Assembly (NCBI GenBank): GCA_000989955.1
Contig: LBTE01000001.1
Coordinates: 1 to 64,000 of the forward strand
Reading direction: 5' to 3'
Origin: a candidate division TM6 bacterium GW2011_GWF2_37_49
Lineage (GTDB): Bacteria; Babelota; Babeliae; Babelales; RVW-14
Length of the DNA stretch: 64,000 nt
A program made the translations under genes and the position numbers. Shown here piece after piece: positions 63,738 through 64,000 of this stretch. The notes below the pieces were generated by a model. It had not been told where the DNA came from, made no database searches, and saw nothing but the letters and a program-made list of their open reading frames with translations. Each line of letters starts with the position of its first letter. The first letter of the stretch is position 1.

Positions 63738-63808
63738 AAAACCGTTCAAATGGATTCGACTACGCCCTGAGCGAAGCGTAGCGGAGTCGAATTGGTACGA
63801 ACGGTTTT
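63738..63808. terminator. Palindromic element forming the asnA terminator
   Basis: AAAACCGTTC (63738-63747) pairs with GAACGGTTTT (63799-63808), and inner ATTCGACT (63754-63761) pairs with AGTCGAAT (63785-63792). On the minus strand the stem ends in TTTTATTT, right after asnA. The inner part (GCCCTGAGCGAAGCGTAG) belongs to the same style of palindrome as 56526-56589. Confidence 0.6.
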
Positions 63809-63825
63809 AATCGAATATCCCTTTT

Positions 63826-64000
63826 TTATAACAGCTCGACACCTTTTGCTTTGCAATCTGCTAAAATATGATCTGGCCAAATGCTTGGCTGAACCTGCCC
63901 AATGTGTTTTTTACGTAACACAAACATTGCCATGCGAGACTGCCCAATTCCGCCGCCAATGGATAGCGGCAACTTGTCCTCCAGTAGCATTCTATGAAAT
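63826..64000 (-). CDS. asnA: Aspartate-ammonia ligase AsnA, C-terminal part
   Basis: The last 58 codons of a minus-strand gene that continues beyond the window. The translation contains [20 protein letters not shown] and [15 protein letters not shown], matching the active-site end of ammonia-dependent asparagine synthetase, a class II aminoacyl-tRNA-synthetase-like enzyme. The stop is TAA at 63828-63826. Confidence 0.92.
   Translation of the reverse strand, partial: FHRMLLEDKLPLSIGGGIGQSRMAMFVLRKKHIGQVQPSIWPDHILADCKAKGVELL

Noticed and set aside
1-64000. CRISPR array, prophage or insertion sequence
   Set aside because: No regularly spaced direct repeats, no transposase, integrase or phage structural genes were found; the repeats seen are dispersed, not arrayed.

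Overview
This window reads as a piece of an AT-rich bacterial chromosome with a Gram-negative envelope (BamA, PBP2, signal-peptide proteins throughout), a small gene set, scavenging transporters (BioY, APC permease, MATE) and many secreted proteins of unknown function. Several of these carry eukaryote-type domains: a RING-H2 finger, ankyrin repeats and a protein-tyrosine-phosphatase loop. The combination fits a host-associated lineage such as the Dependentiae (TM6); that placement is inference from gene content, since no rRNA lies in the window.

Layout. 1-520: two tRNA-Ser genes and a dispersed repeat. 629-8052: an acyl-ligase/carrier/acyltransferase fusion, secreted unknowns, a tandem pair of propeller-like secreted proteins, tRNA-Ala and tRNA-Ile. 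8159-15031: ATP-dependent DNA ligase, then a leftward operon making UDP-ManNAcA (wecB, wecC) with a bi-domain oxidoreductase. 15589-20700: endonuclease IV, an exported PLP enzyme, UvrB and a membrane protein. 20816-25842: repeats, a gene remnant, tRNA-Leu, dnaJ, and a rightward group of secreted phosphatase, RING-H2 and ankyrin proteins. 25846-32685: a leftward block with a large beta-barrel candidate and a compact operon of a periplasmic binding protein, a pentameric ligand-gated ion channel homologue and a phosphatase-like protein. 33051-38253: YbeY and a three-member secreted paralogue family split by an AAA/DUF4143 ATPase. 38545-43653: UvrA, RsmE, TsaB (carrying an in-frame palindromic insertion) and a zinc ribbon. 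43775-51559: coiled-coil protein, lipase-like protein, BamA, Psd, Idi. 51719-56918: MATE, a DUF155-like protein, PBP2, three tRNAs. 57335-64000: secreted protein, CtpA, RapZ, FtsB, APC permease, BioY and the 3' end of asnA.

Two things stand out. First, the binding-protein/channel operon at 28687-32685, whose first two genes abut as TAA-ATG, looks like a two-component ligand-gated channel in a bacterium. Second, a roughly 150-bp intergenic element occurs about thirteen times in both orientations, truncates one gene remnant and supplies the start codon region of ybeY. Palindromic elements of a different, GC-richer type also occur, one of them inside tsaB. No rRNA operon, CRISPR array, transposase or prophage was seen.
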